Shown piece after piece: positions 29,345-38,738 of a stretch of 64,000 nucleotides of DNA. Origin of the DNA: Rhizobium sp. Root1212 (lineage in GTDB: Bacteria; Pseudomonadota; Alphaproteobacteria; Rhizobiales; Rhizobiaceae); assembly GCF_001424985.1 (NCBI RefSeq), contig NZ_LMDA01000011.1:1-64000 (forward strand). The letters are read 5' to 3'. Made by a program: the position numbers and the translations under genes. Below the pieces are notes generated by a model. That model worked only from the letters and a program-made list of their open reading frames with translations, was not told the origin of the DNA and made no database searches. The stretch's first letter is position 1, and each line of letters begins with the position of its first letter.

Positions 29345-30142
29345 ATGGCGATCGAAACTGTGAAAGGTTTTGCCGTCGTTACCGGCGCCTCCACCGGCAT
29401 TGGCTATGAACTTGCCAAATGCGCCGCAGAAGAAGGGTATGATCTGATCATCGCCGCCGATGAGCCGCGCATCAATGAAGTGGCCGAGACCCTGAGGAAG
29501 AGCGGCATATCGGTCGAGGCGATTGAAGCTGATCTCTCGACTGAAGACGGCGTCGACCGGCTGCTGGAAGCGATCGAGGCGTCGGGACGCTCGGTCGACT
29601 TGCTGATGGCCAATGCCGGCCGTGGTCTAGGCAAGGGGTTTCTCGACCAGGACTTTACCGCGGCCCGAAAGGTGGTAGACACGAACATCGTCGGCACGAT
29701 CTACCTCGTGCAACAGGTCGGCAATCTCATGCGCAGCCGCAGAGAAGGACGCATTCTGCTGACGGGATCGATCGCCGGCTTTATGCCAGGCTCCTACCAG
29801 GCGGTCTATAACGGCACGAAGGCGTTCATCAACAGCTTCTCGTTTGCCCTTCGCGAGGAGTTAAAGGACAGCGGCATTACCGTCAGTTGCCTGATGCCGG
29901 GGGCCACGGAGACCGAATTCTTCAAGCGCGCCGACCTGATGGATACGTCGATCGGTCAGTCCGAGAAGGACGACCCTGCAGAAGTTGCCCGGATTGGCTT
30001 CGACGCCATGATGGACGGCGAGGGCGATGTTGTCAGTGGCTGGAAGAATAAGCTTCAGGCAGCCGTCGCCAATGTCACGCCCGCGAGCGTCCTTGCCCAC
30101 CAGCATGCGAAGATGGCCGAGCCTGGCTCAGGTGAGAAGTAA
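29345..30142 (+). CDS. short-chain dehydrogenase/reductase
   Basis: 265 residues of the classical SDR fold. The cofactor loop is TGASTGIG, then ANAGRG, the active-site Ser in LTGSIAG and the YxxxK pair in YNGTKAF. The substrate is unknown. AGGAGAAAG precedes ATG 29345, 12 bases after the dehydrogenase remnant, which suggests an older operon of two oxidoreductases plus DUF3833. Confidence 0.9.
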   Translation: MAIETVKGFAVVTGASTGIGYELAKCAAEEGYDLIIAADEPRINEVAETLRKSGISVEAIEADLSTEDGVDRLLEAIEASGRSVDLLMANAGRGLGKGFLDQDFTAARKVVDTNIVGTIYLVQQVGNLMRSRREGRILLTGSIAGFMPGSYQAVYNGTKAFINSFSFALREELKDSGITVSCLMPGATETEFFKRADLMDTSIGQSEKDDPAEVARIGFDAMMDGEGDVVSGWKNKLQAAVANVTPASVLAHQHAKMAEPGSGEK

Positions 30143-30233
30143 GCGCGGTAGCAAAAGCACTGATATCGCGTGAAGTCGGCATGAGTTCCCTTTGGCATTA
30201 GCAGCTTAACTTCGCGGCAACGTAAGGGCTCCG

Positions 30234-30258
30234 GGAACTGTTGGTAGCTTCAGAAGTT
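30234..30258 (+). promoter_or_regulatory. EcfG-type stress promoter for nadE
   Basis: GGAAC, 17 bases, GTT on the plus strand, 43 bases before ATG 30302. Confidence 0.75.
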
Positions 30259-30301
30259 TCGCCTCGACAATCGCATTATGATGCTGCTCGAAGGATAGCG
30301 C

Positions 30302-32341
30302 ATGGAGTTTTACTCGCCATACAGCCACGGTTTCGTTCGCTGCGCCACCTGCACGCCGGAGTGCGAGGTCGCCGATCCCGAGTTCAACGCTGCGGCAATC
30401 CTCAAACTCGCTCGTGAGGGCCACGATCAGCGTGTCGCCCTCATGGTGTTTCCGGAACTGAGCATCTCGGGCTATGCCGTCGACGATCTGCTCGGCCAGG
30501 ATGTCTTGCTGGACGCCGTCGAAACAGCCATCGATACCATCGTATCGGCCAGCAAAGACCTCAGCCCGGTCCTGCTGGTCGGCGCGCCACTGCGGCACGA
30601 AAGTCGGCTCTTCAATTGCGCGGTCGTTATCCACGCAGGACGGGTCCTCGGCGTTGTGCCCAAAACGCATCTGCCCAATTACCGCGAGTTCTACGAAAAG
30701 CGCTGGTTTGCATCTGGCCGCACCGTGCAGGACGCCGAGATATCGGTCGCGGGTCAGGTCGTGCCTTTCGGCAGAGACCTACTCTTTGCGGCGAAGAACG
30801 TCGCCGACTTCATCTTCCATGTCGAAATTTGCGAGGATCTCTGGGCGCCGGCGCCACCGAGCGACTTCGGCGCCCTGGCAGGTGCTCTCATTCTGGCCAA
30901 TCTGTCGGCGAGCAATATAACGGTCGGAAAGGCGGATGTCCGTAAGCTCCTCTGCTCGGCCCAATCCGCCCGAACCTGGTCCGCGTACCTTTATTCCGCC
31001 GCCGGCCCCGGCGAGTCGACCACCGATCTTGCCTGGGACGGGCAGGCATGCATTTACGAGCTCGGCGATCTGCTGGCCGAGACTGAGCGCTTCCCCGACG
31101 GCTCGCAAATGTGCATCGCCGACATCGATCTCGAACGGCTCCGGCTGGAACGGATGCGCACGGGCACCTTCAACGATGCCGCGACGCTGAACGCGGATGC
31201 GAAAGCCTTTCGTCGCATCGCGTTCGAGTTCCAGATGCCGTCGGGTCGAATTGAGCTTTTTCGCCCGATCGCCCGTTATCCCTTCGTCCCGGCCGATCCC
31301 GGGCGTCTCGATCAGGACTGCTACGAGACATTCAATATTCAGGTCCAGGGTCTGATGAAACGGCTGAAGACCACCGGCATCAAGCGGCTGTGCATCGGTG
31401 TGTCGGGCGGACTGGACTCGACCCACGCCCTTCTCGTTGCAGCGCGAGTATTCGACCGGCTGGATTGGCCGCGCTCTGATATCCTGGGATTCACTATGCC
31501 CGGTTTTGCAACGGGCGATGCGACCAAAACCAACGCCTGGGCGTTGATGCGCAGTCTTGGCATCACAGCGGAAGAAATCGACATCAAACCGCTCGCGACC
31601 CAGCTGTTGACGGATCTCAAGCATCCCTTTGCGGACGGAGAACCAGTCTACGATGTCACCTTCGAGAACGTTCAGGCGGGGCTTCGCACCGACTTTCTGT
31701 TTCGGGCCGCCAACCAGCGCGGGGCTTTGGTGCTCGGGACAGGTGATCTGTCGGAGATCGCCCTAGGTTGGTCGACCTACGGCGTCGGCGATCAGATGAG
31801 CCATTACAACGTCAACGCATCTGTCTCGAAGACCTTGATCCAGCATCTCGTTCGCTGGGTCATTAAGTCAGAACTCTTCGATCAGGAGACGGGCAAGACG
31901 CTCGGCAGCATTCTCGACACCGTGATTTCGCCTGAGCTCGTCCCCGCCGATGACCAGGGTCTGATCCAAAGCACGGAGGACAGGATCGGCCCATACGATC
32001 TGCACGATTTCTTCCTCTATTACATCACCCGGTTTGGCCTGAAGCCGTCGAAGGTCGCCTACCTTGCCTACAACGCCTGGCGTGATCGCGAGACCGGCGA
32101 ATGGCCGGCGCATTTCCCGGAAGCCAAGAAGCGTGACTTCGATCTGCCGACGATCAAGTCGTGGTTGGAAGTCTTTCTGTTCCGCTTCTTTACGACCAGC
32201 CAGTTCAAGCGCTCCGCATCCCCGAATGGACCAAAGGTCACCTCGGGCGGTTCTCTGTCGCCACGCGGCGACTGGCGGGCGCCGTCGGATGGGAATGCGA
32301 GGGTTTGGCTCAAGGAATTGAAGGCAAATGTCCCAGAATAA
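30302..32341 (+). CDS. nadE: glutamine-dependent NAD+ synthetase
   Basis: 679 residues. The N-terminal nitrilase-type glutaminase has the Glu-Lys-Cys triad in [26 protein letters not shown] and VEICEDLW. The C-terminal synthetase has the PP-loop [13 protein letters not shown] and the [16 protein letters not shown] stretch. It makes NAD+ from deamido-NAD+ with glutamine and ATP. The GSR promoter upstream is noteworthy because nadE is normally housekeeping, so this may be an extra, stress-induced copy. An isochorismatase-family hydrolase follows after 51 bases. Confidence 0.93.
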   Translation: MEFYSPYSHGFVRCATCTPECEVADPEFNAAAILKLAREGHDQRVALMVFPELSISGYAVDDLLGQDVLLDAVETAIDTIVSASKDLSPVLLVGAPLRHESRLFNCAVVIHAGRVLGVVPKTHLPNYREFYEKRWFASGRTVQDAEISVAGQVVPFGRDLLFAAKNVADFIFHVEICEDLWAPAPPSDFGALAGALILANLSASNITVGKADVRKLLCSAQSARTWSAYLYSAAGPGESTTDLAWDGQACIYELGDLLAETERFPDGSQMCIADIDLERLRLERMRTGTFNDAATLNADAKAFRRIAFEFQMPSGRIELFRPIARYPFVPADPGRLDQDCYETFNIQVQGLMKRLKTTGIKRLCIGVSGGLDSTHALLVAARVFDRLDWPRSDILGFTMPGFATGDATKTNAWALMRSLGITAEEIDIKPLATQLLTDLKHPFADGEPVYDVTFENVQAGLRTDFLFRAANQRGALVLGTGDLSEIALGWSTYGVGDQMSHYNVNASVSKTLIQHLVRWVIKSELFDQETGKTLGSILDTVISPELVPADDQGLIQSTEDRIGPYDLHDFFLYYITRFGLKPSKVAYLAYNAWRDRETGEWPAHFPEAKKRDFDLPTIKSWLEVFLFRFFTTSQFKRSASPNGPKVTSGGSLSPRGDWRAPSDGNARVWLKELKANVPE

Positions 32342-32392
32342 CCCGCAGCGGCAGTTTGACATCAGAGGACCCGGGATCGGTCGGAGATCGAC

Positions 32393-32980
32393 ATGAAGGA
32401 ACTTGGCAACTGGAGACACATCTGTGTCGATGCCCAACGAATGTTTGCGGAAGACACACCTTGGTACGTGCCGTGGAAGTCCAGGGTGCTTCCTCAGCTT
32501 CTTGAGGTCTCAGGGCGCCATGCCGAGTGGACGATTTTCACCCGCTTCATGCCGCCAAAACACTCTGACGATTGCGTCGGCACCTGGAAGGATTACTACC
32601 AGAAATGGTGGATGATGACCGGCGATCATCTGCCGCAGCGAATGCTTGGTCTTTCGCCGGTTTTGCAGGCGCTGGTGCCACCCGCCCGCATCTTCGACAA
32701 GATGACTTACTCACCGTGGGTGGACGGCAGGCTGAACGCGCACCTTAGGCAGGAGGGCGTCGCAACCGTCGTCGTTACAGGCGGTGAAACCGATGTCTGC
32801 GTGCTGTCGACCGTGCTCGGTGCAATCGACCTCGGCTTCCGCGCAATTGTGTTGAGTGATGCCGTCTGCAGTGGCGCCGACGAGACCCACGATGCTGCGG
32901 TCGACCTGCTTGGCGACCGGTTTTCGGTTCAACGCGACTTGATGAAGACTGAGGAATTCCTGTCGGCGGTCACCACTTGA
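32393..32980 (+). CDS. isochorismatase/nicotinamidase-family cysteine hydrolase
   Basis: 195 residues with the Asp-Lys-Cys triad of the family: Asp in CVDAQRMF, Lys in FDKMTYSPW, Cys in GGETDVCVLSTVLGAID. ATG 32393 overlaps no other gene and follows nadE in the same unit. Some members are nicotinamidases (PncA), which feed nicotinate into NAD synthesis; next to nadE that is an attractive guess, but the metal-binding D-x-H of PncA is not evident, so the substrate remains open. Confidence 0.8.
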   Translation: MKELGNWRHICVDAQRMFAEDTPWYVPWKSRVLPQLLEVSGRHAEWTIFTRFMPPKHSDDCVGTWKDYYQKWWMMTGDHLPQRMLGLSPVLQALVPPARIFDKMTYSPWVDGRLNAHLRQEGVATVVVTGGETDVCVLSTVLGAIDLGFRAIVLSDAVCSGADETHDAAVDLLGDRFSVQRDLMKTEEFLSAVTT

Positions 32981-33076
32981 GAAACCTCCTTGCAAGACTT
33001 TACCCAAAAACATCGACTGCGGGAGCGCTCAAGTACATCGCCTGAACCCGATATGTCTCATAGAAAGGATATTGTC

Positions 33077-33694
33077 ATGCCGCTAAAAGCACTTGCCTTC
33101 AACAGCACCCTTAAAGCCTCCACCTCGTCCGAGGCGTCCTCGACGGGGAAGCTCTTGGACCTGATTTCTAGAGAGCTCGAAACGCATGGTGTTCAAACAG
33201 AGATTGTTCACTTGGCCGATCACGATATCAAACCGGGCGTGACATCGGATGAGGGCGAGGGCGATGCCTGGCCCAAAATTCGGGAAAAAGTACTCGCAGC
33301 CGATATCCTTTTGATCGGTACGCCAATTTGGCTTGGTCAGCCATCTAGTGTCTGCAAACGAGCGCTGGAGCGGATGGATGCTTTCCTGGAGGAGACCGAC
33401 GATAAAGGCCGTATGGTGTCCTACGGCAAGGTTGCAGCCGTTGCGGTAGTGGGCAACGAGGACGGCGCTCACCATGTTTCTGCGGAAGTGTATCAGGCAT
33501 TGAACGATGTAGGTTTTACCATTCCCGCCAACGCGGTTGCCTACTGGGTCGGCGAAGCGATGGGCTCGACCAATTTCGTCGATCTCAAAGAGACGCCGGA
33601 GGAAGTCCAGACGATGATCGCTATGCTGGCGCGCAACACAGCTCACCTGGCCGAGCTGCTTACGGCCTCTCAATATCCCGGCGAGGGCGAGTGA
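33077..33694 (+). CDS. flavodoxin-like NADPH-dependent FMN reductase family protein
   Basis: 205 residues from ATG 33077 (AAAGGA upstream). The flavodoxin fold shows in the phosphate-binding start LAFNSTLKAS and the flavin-contact loop GTPIWLGQPSS, with GNEDGAHH later. It is probably a cytoplasmic flavin-dependent reductase. It follows the nadE pair on the same strand, with a 96-base gap. Confidence 0.85.
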   Translation: MPLKALAFNSTLKASTSSEASSTGKLLDLISRELETHGVQTEIVHLADHDIKPGVTSDEGEGDAWPKIREKVLAADILLIGTPIWLGQPSSVCKRALERMDAFLEETDDKGRMVSYGKVAAVAVVGNEDGAHHVSAEVYQALNDVGFTIPANAVAYWVGEAMGSTNFVDLKETPEEVQTMIAMLARNTAHLAELLTASQYPGEGE

Positions 33695-33704
33695 GGCAGG
33701 TCCC

Positions 33705-34643
33705 GTGTCTATGGCCCGAAACAGCGCATGGGTACTGTGGAAATCTGTTTGTATAATCGTTGTCTGCGCTGGTGCGGCAGCTTTGGCTGGTTGGTTTGTA
33801 ACTGCCGCCAGACCCCCGTTTTCAGATGGTGACAAACGGTTCGAAGGCAAAGGGGACGTCCTACGTGGCCAACTTATATTCGCGGCCGGCGACTGCGCAT
33901 CCTGTCATGCAACGCCGGGGCAGTCCGATCGCCTGAAGCTGGGTGGGGGTTTAGCGCTGGCCTCACCGTTCGGGACGTTTCGCCCGCCCAATATTTCTCC
34001 GGATCCGGTGGACGGCATCGGCAGATGGACGGCCGTCGATCTGGCGAACGCGCTCGTCGGCGGTGTGTCGCCTGAGCATGAGCATTACTATCCCGCTTTT
34101 CCCTATACGAGCTTCACTGGAATGACGGCCGGCGACATCCGGGATCTCTACGCGTATCTCATGACGCTTCCCAAAATCTCGGGACGGGCACCGCCGCATC
34201 ACCCTTCGATCCTATTTCGCATTCGCCGGTTCGTCGGATTCTGGAAGCTGCTATTTTTTCGAGAGGGTCAATCGGAGGCCCGGCTGAGTGGCGAGCCGAT
34301 CCATGATCGCGGCGCTTATCTTGTCGAGAGCGTCTCCCACTGCGCTGAATGCCACTCCAGTCGGAACGTCTTCGGCGCCATCAAGCCCAACACCCGGTTT
34401 GCCGGGGGCGTCGATCCGCAAGGGACCGGGTTCGTGCCGAATATTACGCAGCAGGACCTGGGCAAGTGGAGCGAGCACGACATTGCAACGATGCTCAAAA
34501 CTGGCGACACGCCTGACCATGGCCGTGTCGGATCGTCGATGGCCGACGTCGTGACCAACACGGCCATGCTGCCCGACAGCGATCGTGATGCGATTGCGCG
34601 CTACATCAAGGCCCTCCCGGCCGTGCCGACGCCCCATCCCTAA
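33705..34643 (+). CDS. membrane-anchored diheme cytochrome c
   Basis: 312 residues. An N-terminal anchor (VCIIVVCAGAAALAGWFV) and two heme c sites, CASCH and CAECH, are visible. It resembles the cytochrome subunits of membrane-bound sugar/alcohol dehydrogenases (RGAYLVESVSHCAECHSSRN). It acts as an electron carrier in the periplasm. GTG 33705 is chosen by spacing to a GAGGCAGG site; ATG 33711 is possible. It converges on the oxidase operon with only 2 bases between stops, so a shared role in electron transfer is likely. Confidence 0.88.
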   Translation: MSMARNSAWVLWKSVCIIVVCAGAAALAGWFVTAARPPFSDGDKRFEGKGDVLRGQLIFAAGDCASCHATPGQSDRLKLGGGLALASPFGTFRPPNISPDPVDGIGRWTAVDLANALVGGVSPEHEHYYPAFPYTSFTGMTAGDIRDLYAYLMTLPKISGRAPPHHPSILFRIRRFVGFWKLLFFREGQSEARLSGEPIHDRGAYLVESVSHCAECHSSRNVFGAIKPNTRFAGGVDPQGTGFVPNITQQDLGKWSEHDIATMLKTGDTPDHGRVGSSMADVVTNTAMLPDSDRDAIARYIKALPAVPTPHP

Positions 34644-34645
34644 CC

Positions 34646-35062
34646 TCAATGTGCGTAGAGGTAGGCGGCAAGGTCCTTGGCTTCCTGCTCTGAGATGCCG
34701 GTGTTCGGCATCGCGGTCTGTGGCGAAAAGCTCTGCGGCGAAACGATCCATGCAACAAGGTTGTCGGAGCGGTTTTCCAGCACGCCGGCGATAAAGACGC
34801 GCTTGGATAATCCGGTGAGTGGCGCGCCGGTTTGGCCGTCCGCCCCCGGTATGCCCGGAATGGTGTGGCAACCCGAACAGCCATAGCGACGAAAGAGTGC
34901 GGGAGCGCGCGCAGGATCGCCACCGGTCAGCGCCACAGCTGCGGCCGTCCTCGTCTGACTGTCGCGTATTGTATTGGTAACGACAAAGGCGCTCAGCCCA
35001 GCAGCAATGGCGGCGGCAACCCAGACTAGGCGGCGAGGGGCCAAGCCGGCGACATCATGCAT
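34646..35062 (-). CDS. cytochrome c, last gene of the oxidase operon
   Basis: 138 residues with an N-terminal membrane anchor (LVWVAAAIAAGLSAFVV) and one heme site CSGCH; the axial methionine is probably in TAMPNTGIS. It closely resembles the cytochrome domain fused to oxidase subunit II in this operon. It overlaps ctaG by 8 bases. It is probably an electron donor to the oxidase. Confidence 0.88.
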   Translation of the reverse strand: MHDVAGLAPRRLVWVAAAIAAGLSAFVVTNTIRDSQTRTAAAVALTGGDPARAPALFRRYGCSGCHTIPGIPGADGQTGAPLTGLSKRVFIAGVLENRSDNLVAWIVSPQSFSPQTAMPNTGISEQEAKDLAAYLYAH

Positions 35063-35933
35063 TTCGCGCTCCTCTCTCGCTGGAACCGCGGATCCAGAGC
35101 GCCAGCATCGTCATCGCCACGGCTGCATAGATGGTGCCGGCCGGCACCCACATGATCATACCGGCCAGTTGCTGATCCTCCAGGGGTGTCAGCCCCCAGG
35201 CAGACGCGGTTTGCGTTTGAGCGATATAGAGAACGCGCGGCGCCAGCGCCATCAAAGCGCCGAGGATGCTCGTGTGTAACATCGTCAGGAAGAGGTGCCA
35301 GGCAGCGGCGCCGTAATCGCTTTTCCAAACGACCGCCCACCAGAACAGGATTGCCGTTGCAAAAAAGCTGAGGTGCTGGAGGCGATGCATGGCGGTGTTG
35401 GTCACGGCTGCGTCGAACAGGAAGGGCAGGTGCCAGCCCCAGATGGCGACACCATGGATGACGGTGGCGCTTGTCCCTCCCGTGCTCCAGTCCCATGACC
35501 GCCCGATGAGCGGAGTTCGCATGGCAGCGCCTAAGCCACGACGCACCCGTTTTGGCAGACCCCACAGAAGGAGACCGACCGGGCGCGCAAGCACGATCAA
35601 CGGCGCCGAGACGGCCATGACGATCTCGTGTTCGATCATATGAAAGGTAAAAAGGTGCTCTCCGAGCCAATGGAGCGGCGAGATGAGAGCCCCAGCCAAA
35701 GTGAGCATCCCGCCGCAGAAGAACAGGTCTTGCCAGCGCAGTGGACCGGAGCGATGTACCCGGCGCGAAAGCCTAATGCGCCCTGCGAAATAGAGAAGAC
35801 TGATCAAGGCGATCGGTAGCACGATCCACGGATCGAACGTCCAGCTCAAGGTTGCTGCGTGATCATCGTCACCATGCGCCATTGCCGGTACGGCTATCGT
35901 TAGAAATATCAGGGTGCAGATCAGCGCTGACAT
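35055..35933 (-). CDS. ctaG: CtaG-type (caa3) cytochrome c oxidase assembly protein
   Basis: 292 residues, about seven membrane helices, with a leader ending in AMAHGDDDHAA. The conserved HMIEHEIVM, ISPLHWLGEH and HGVAIWGWH histidines match the caa3-type CtaG family, which helps insert copper into subunits I/II; this is not the Cox11-type CtaG. It overlaps the upstream small membrane gene by 13 bases and the downstream cytochrome gene by 8. Confidence 0.88.
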   Translation of the reverse strand: MSALICTLIFLTIAVPAMAHGDDDHAATLSWTFDPWIVLPIALISLLYFAGRIRLSRRVHRSGPLRWQDLFFCGGMLTLAGALISPLHWLGEHLFTFHMIEHEIVMAVSAPLIVLARPVGLLLWGLPKRVRRGLGAAMRTPLIGRSWDWSTGGTSATVIHGVAIWGWHLPFLFDAAVTNTAMHRLQHLSFFATAILFWWAVVWKSDYGAAAWHLFLTMLHTSILGALMALAPRVLYIAQTQTASAWGLTPLEDQQLAGMIMWVPAGTIYAAVAMTMLALWIRGSSERGARNA

Positions 35934-36229
35934 GGATCCAGCAGCATCGAGGCCGCCCCCTGCAATACCAGCGCAAAGACAAACGAGGAGGCGATCAGAA
36001 ACCCCGTATCGATGACAAACCGCTCAGTCCGGCCGACGGGTCTTGGCGCAAGACGAGAGGCAGCTGCTCCTGCAATCGACATCAATAAGAGGGCCGAGCA
36101 AAGGGCGGGTGTCCAAACCATCTGTCGCCGGCAATCGAAGTAGGGGATGATTTGCCCAAGCTGCGTCCCCACGGCCCAGGCCAGTGGTGGGACAGCAAGT
36201 CCGCCATATCGCATCCAGGCTCTGGTCAT
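35921..36229 (-). CDS. small membrane protein of the oxidase operon
   Basis: 102 residues with three hydrophobic helices (VPPLAWAVGTQLGQIIPYF, ALLLMSIAGAAA, DTGFLIASSFVFALVLQGAA). ATG 36229 overlaps the subunit III stop by four bases. It lies where a subunit IV gene would be expected, but the sequence is not one I recognise; an oxidase accessory subunit is the simplest reading. Confidence 0.7.
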   Translation of the reverse strand: MTRAWMRYGGLAVPPLAWAVGTQLGQIIPYFDCRRQMVWTPALCSALLLMSIAGAAASRLAPRPVGRTERFVIDTGFLIASSFVFALVLQGAASMLLDPCQR

Positions 36230-36828
36230 AGCCGCGGTACCCAGTAGAGGCAAATGTACATCGGCAACCAGGTCGCCACCACGAAGTTCCAATACATCGC
36301 ATTGTCGCTGACATCGCCGTAGCGGCGCGGATTGTCGCCATGCCTGGAAAACATCAGGCAGGTCAGCACCACCGTATCGATCAGGTCGGTGATGATATGG
36401 GTTGTGTGCAGGCCAAGCATCACCCACACGATTGAACCGTAGGCATTCTGGTCCCACGAGATGTGCATCGCCGGAAATTCGAAGATACGAACGATGAGCG
36501 GCGCCACCCCCAGCAGCGACATGATGATCAGTCCGACACGGACCTTCTCTAAATTCTGCTGCCCCGCCCAGCGGGCAACCAAGATGTTGGGCAAGAAGCT
36601 GGCAACGAGCAACGCCGTCAACGCCGTTCCGGGCAGCAGATCGGGTGGCGGTGCGTTCAACGGCCATTGCGGTGCGAGGCTCATAAGGTAGAGGTAGACA
36701 ACGATCGAAAGTGCAAAGCCTGTGCCCTCGATCAGCATGAAGGCGAGCGTTCCCCACCACGTCAGGCTTGCGGCGCCAAGCCCATGCGCGGGAAGTTTTG
36801 ACAGATCGAGGACGATGGATTGTTTCAT
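36226..36828 (-). CDS. cytochrome c oxidase subunit III-like protein
   Basis: 200 residues, five or so membrane helices. GTGFALSIVVYLYL, MHISWDQNAYGSIVW and HTTHIITDLIDT are typical of short subunit III proteins of heme-copper oxidases. The start at 36828 overlaps the subunit I stop by four bases and the stop overlaps the next gene by four. Confidence 0.88.
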   Translation of the reverse strand: MKQSIVLDLSKLPAHGLGAASLTWWGTLAFMLIEGTGFALSIVVYLYLMSLAPQWPLNAPPPDLLPGTALTALLVASFLPNILVARWAGQQNLEKVRVGLIIMSLLGVAPLIVRIFEFPAMHISWDQNAYGSIVWVMLGLHTTHIITDLIDTVVLTCLMFSRHGDNPRRYGDVSDNAMYWNFVVATWLPMYICLYWVPRL

Positions 36829-38738
36829 GCGTCGTCCTCCGGAGTACCTTTCGGCCAGAACCATCCGATCAGGGCAATCGACACAGGGATCGATCCCCAG
36901 ACGACTGCCCAGGGCGTGAAGATCGACCAGATCAACAGCACCGTGGTTGCGAGTGCCGACCAGAGCGGCCAGATCGAATTGTCAGGTGACGACTCGCGCG
37001 CCTCCGGAAGCGCTTCGACGACGCTGCTGACGATCAGCTCGCGGCGGTCGACCGACAGGCCCGAAGCAACGGGAAGTGTTTCGGGATTATTGGACAAAGG
37101 TTCCAGGCTGCCGACGACTGGTAATCGCGCGAAATTATAGGGCGGCGGTGGTGACGACGTCGCCCATTCGAGTGTCGACGCCCCCCAAGGATTAGCCGGC
37201 GCAGTCGCACCCGTTGCGGAGCTGCGGATGGCGTCGATAAAGAACAGCAGGAAACCCGCCGCAAGGATCACGGCACTCAGACTGACAAACATGTTCAAGC
37301 CGGACCATGGCATTTCCGGCTGATAGGTGTAGATGCGGCGCGGCATGCCCTGGAGCCCGAGAATATGCATGGGAAAGAAGGTCAGGTTGAAGCCGGTAAA
37401 GATCAGCCCGAATACCCAGCGGCCGAGCGTCTCGCTCATCATTCGGCCGGTGATCTTGGGGAACCAGTAATAGATTGCCCCGAGCAGCGGAAAGACCGCG
37501 CCGCCCACCAGAACGTAATGGAAGTGAGCAACCACGAAATAGGTGTCGTGAACCTGTGTATCGAAGGGCACGGAGGCCACCATGACCCCGGTCATCCCGC
37601 CGATGACGAATATCACCATGAAGCCGATGACGAACAGGAACGGGGTCCTAAACACCGGTCTGCCGGCCCACATCGTTGCCAGCCAACAGAAGATCTGCAG
37701 ACCAGCAGGAATGGCGATCGCCATGCTCGACGCCGTAAAAAAGCTTTCGCCGAGACGCGGCAGCCCGGCTACGAACATATGATGCACCCAGAGCCCGAAG
37801 GCCAAAACCCCGGTCGCAACCAGGGCCATCACCATGGCGAGGTAGCCGAACACGGGGCGTCTTGTGAAGGTCGCGACGATCGTCGAGACCATGCCGACGG
37901 CCGGCAGGAAGATGATGTAGACCTCCGGGTGGCCGAAGAACCAGAACAGGTGCTGCCACAGCAATACGTCGCCGCCCTCGGCCGGATTGAAGAAGTGCGT
38001 CCCGACAAGCCGGTCAAGGATCAGCGTCGAGCTGGCGATCATGATGGCCGGCATCGCCAAGATGATCAGAAACGATGTGACCAGCATCGACCATACGAAC
38101 AAAGGGATTCGGTCGAGCGACATGCCAGGCGCGCGTTGTTTGAACACGGTAACGACGATCTCGACGGCGACGGCCAGTGCCGAGACTTCAGTAAACGTGA
38201 TCATCTGCGCCCAGATGTCGGCGCGCTTTCCGGCAGCATATTGCGGTCCCGACAGCGGAACGTAGGCAAACCAGCCGATGTCAGGGCCGGTATCGACCGC
38301 AAAGGCGATCCACAGCAGCAGCCCGCCGGCGAGATACATCCAGTAGGAGAAGGCGTTGAGGCGCGGAAAGGCGATGTTGCGCGTGCCAACCATCAGCGGC
38401 ACGAGATAGACCGCCATCGCCTCCATGACTGGCACGGCAAACAGAAACATCATGTTCGTGCCGTGCATGGTGAAAATCTGGTTGTAACGATCGGGACCAA
38501 TGAACCGGGCTTCCGGCTGGGAGAGTTGCAGCCGCATCGCCATCGCCAGGAGCCCACCGAGCGCCAGGAACACGAAGGCCGTCACGATGTAGCGGCGGCC
38601 GATGATTTTATGGTCGACGCTCGAAAGGGCGCCCCACAATCCACTGGGTGTCGACCAGGTCGCTGAAAGACGGTGGTCAAGCTCGATCTCACCCAATCCG
38701 GTATCACGCAGATTCTGGCCGTCCTCCCTGATGGTCAT
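36825..38738 (-). CDS. cytochrome c oxidase subunit I (aa3/caa3 type)
   Basis: 637 residues with the heme-copper core. Heme a ligands are in TMHGTNMMF and HFHYVL. Heme a3/CuB ligands are in FGHPEVYIIFLP (His and the cross-linked Tyr, plus the proton-channel Glu) and WVHHMF. The HPEV glutamate makes it an A1-type oxidase. A C-terminal extension of about 120 residues carries two more helices (WPLWSALATTVLLIWSIF). It reduces oxygen to water and pumps protons. It overlaps subunit II upstream and subunit III downstream by four bases each. Confidence 0.95.
   Translation of the reverse strand: MTIREDGQNLRDTGLGEIELDHRLSATWSTPSGLWGALSSVDHKIIGRRYIVTAFVFLALGGLLAMAMRLQLSQPEARFIGPDRYNQIFTMHGTNMMFLFAVPVMEAMAVYLVPLMVGTRNIAFPRLNAFSYWMYLAGGLLLWIAFAVDTGPDIGWFAYVPLSGPQYAAGKRADIWAQMITFTEVSALAVAVEIVVTVFKQRAPGMSLDRIPLFVWSMLVTSFLIILAMPAIMIASSTLILDRLVGTHFFNPAEGGDVLLWQHLFWFFGHPEVYIIFLPAVGMVSTIVATFTRRPVFGYLAMVMALVATGVLAFGLWVHHMFVAGLPRLGESFFTASSMAIAIPAGLQIFCWLATMWAGRPVFRTPFLFVIGFMVIFVIGGMTGVMVASVPFDTQVHDTYFVVAHFHYVLVGGAVFPLLGAIYYWFPKITGRMMSETLGRWVFGLIFTGFNLTFFPMHILGLQGMPRRIYTYQPEMPWSGLNMFVSLSAVILAAGFLLFFIDAIRSSATGATAPANPWGASTLEWATSSPPPPYNFARLPVVGSLEPLSNNPETLPVASGLSVDRRELIVSSVVEALPEARESSPDNSIWPLWSALATTVLLIWSIFTPWAVVWGSIPVSIALIGWFWPKGTPEDDA

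Noticed and set aside
37365-38666. 433-codon plus-strand frame
   Set aside because: Antisense to oxidase subunit I, very rich in His/Arg/Gln, a mirror of membrane codons.
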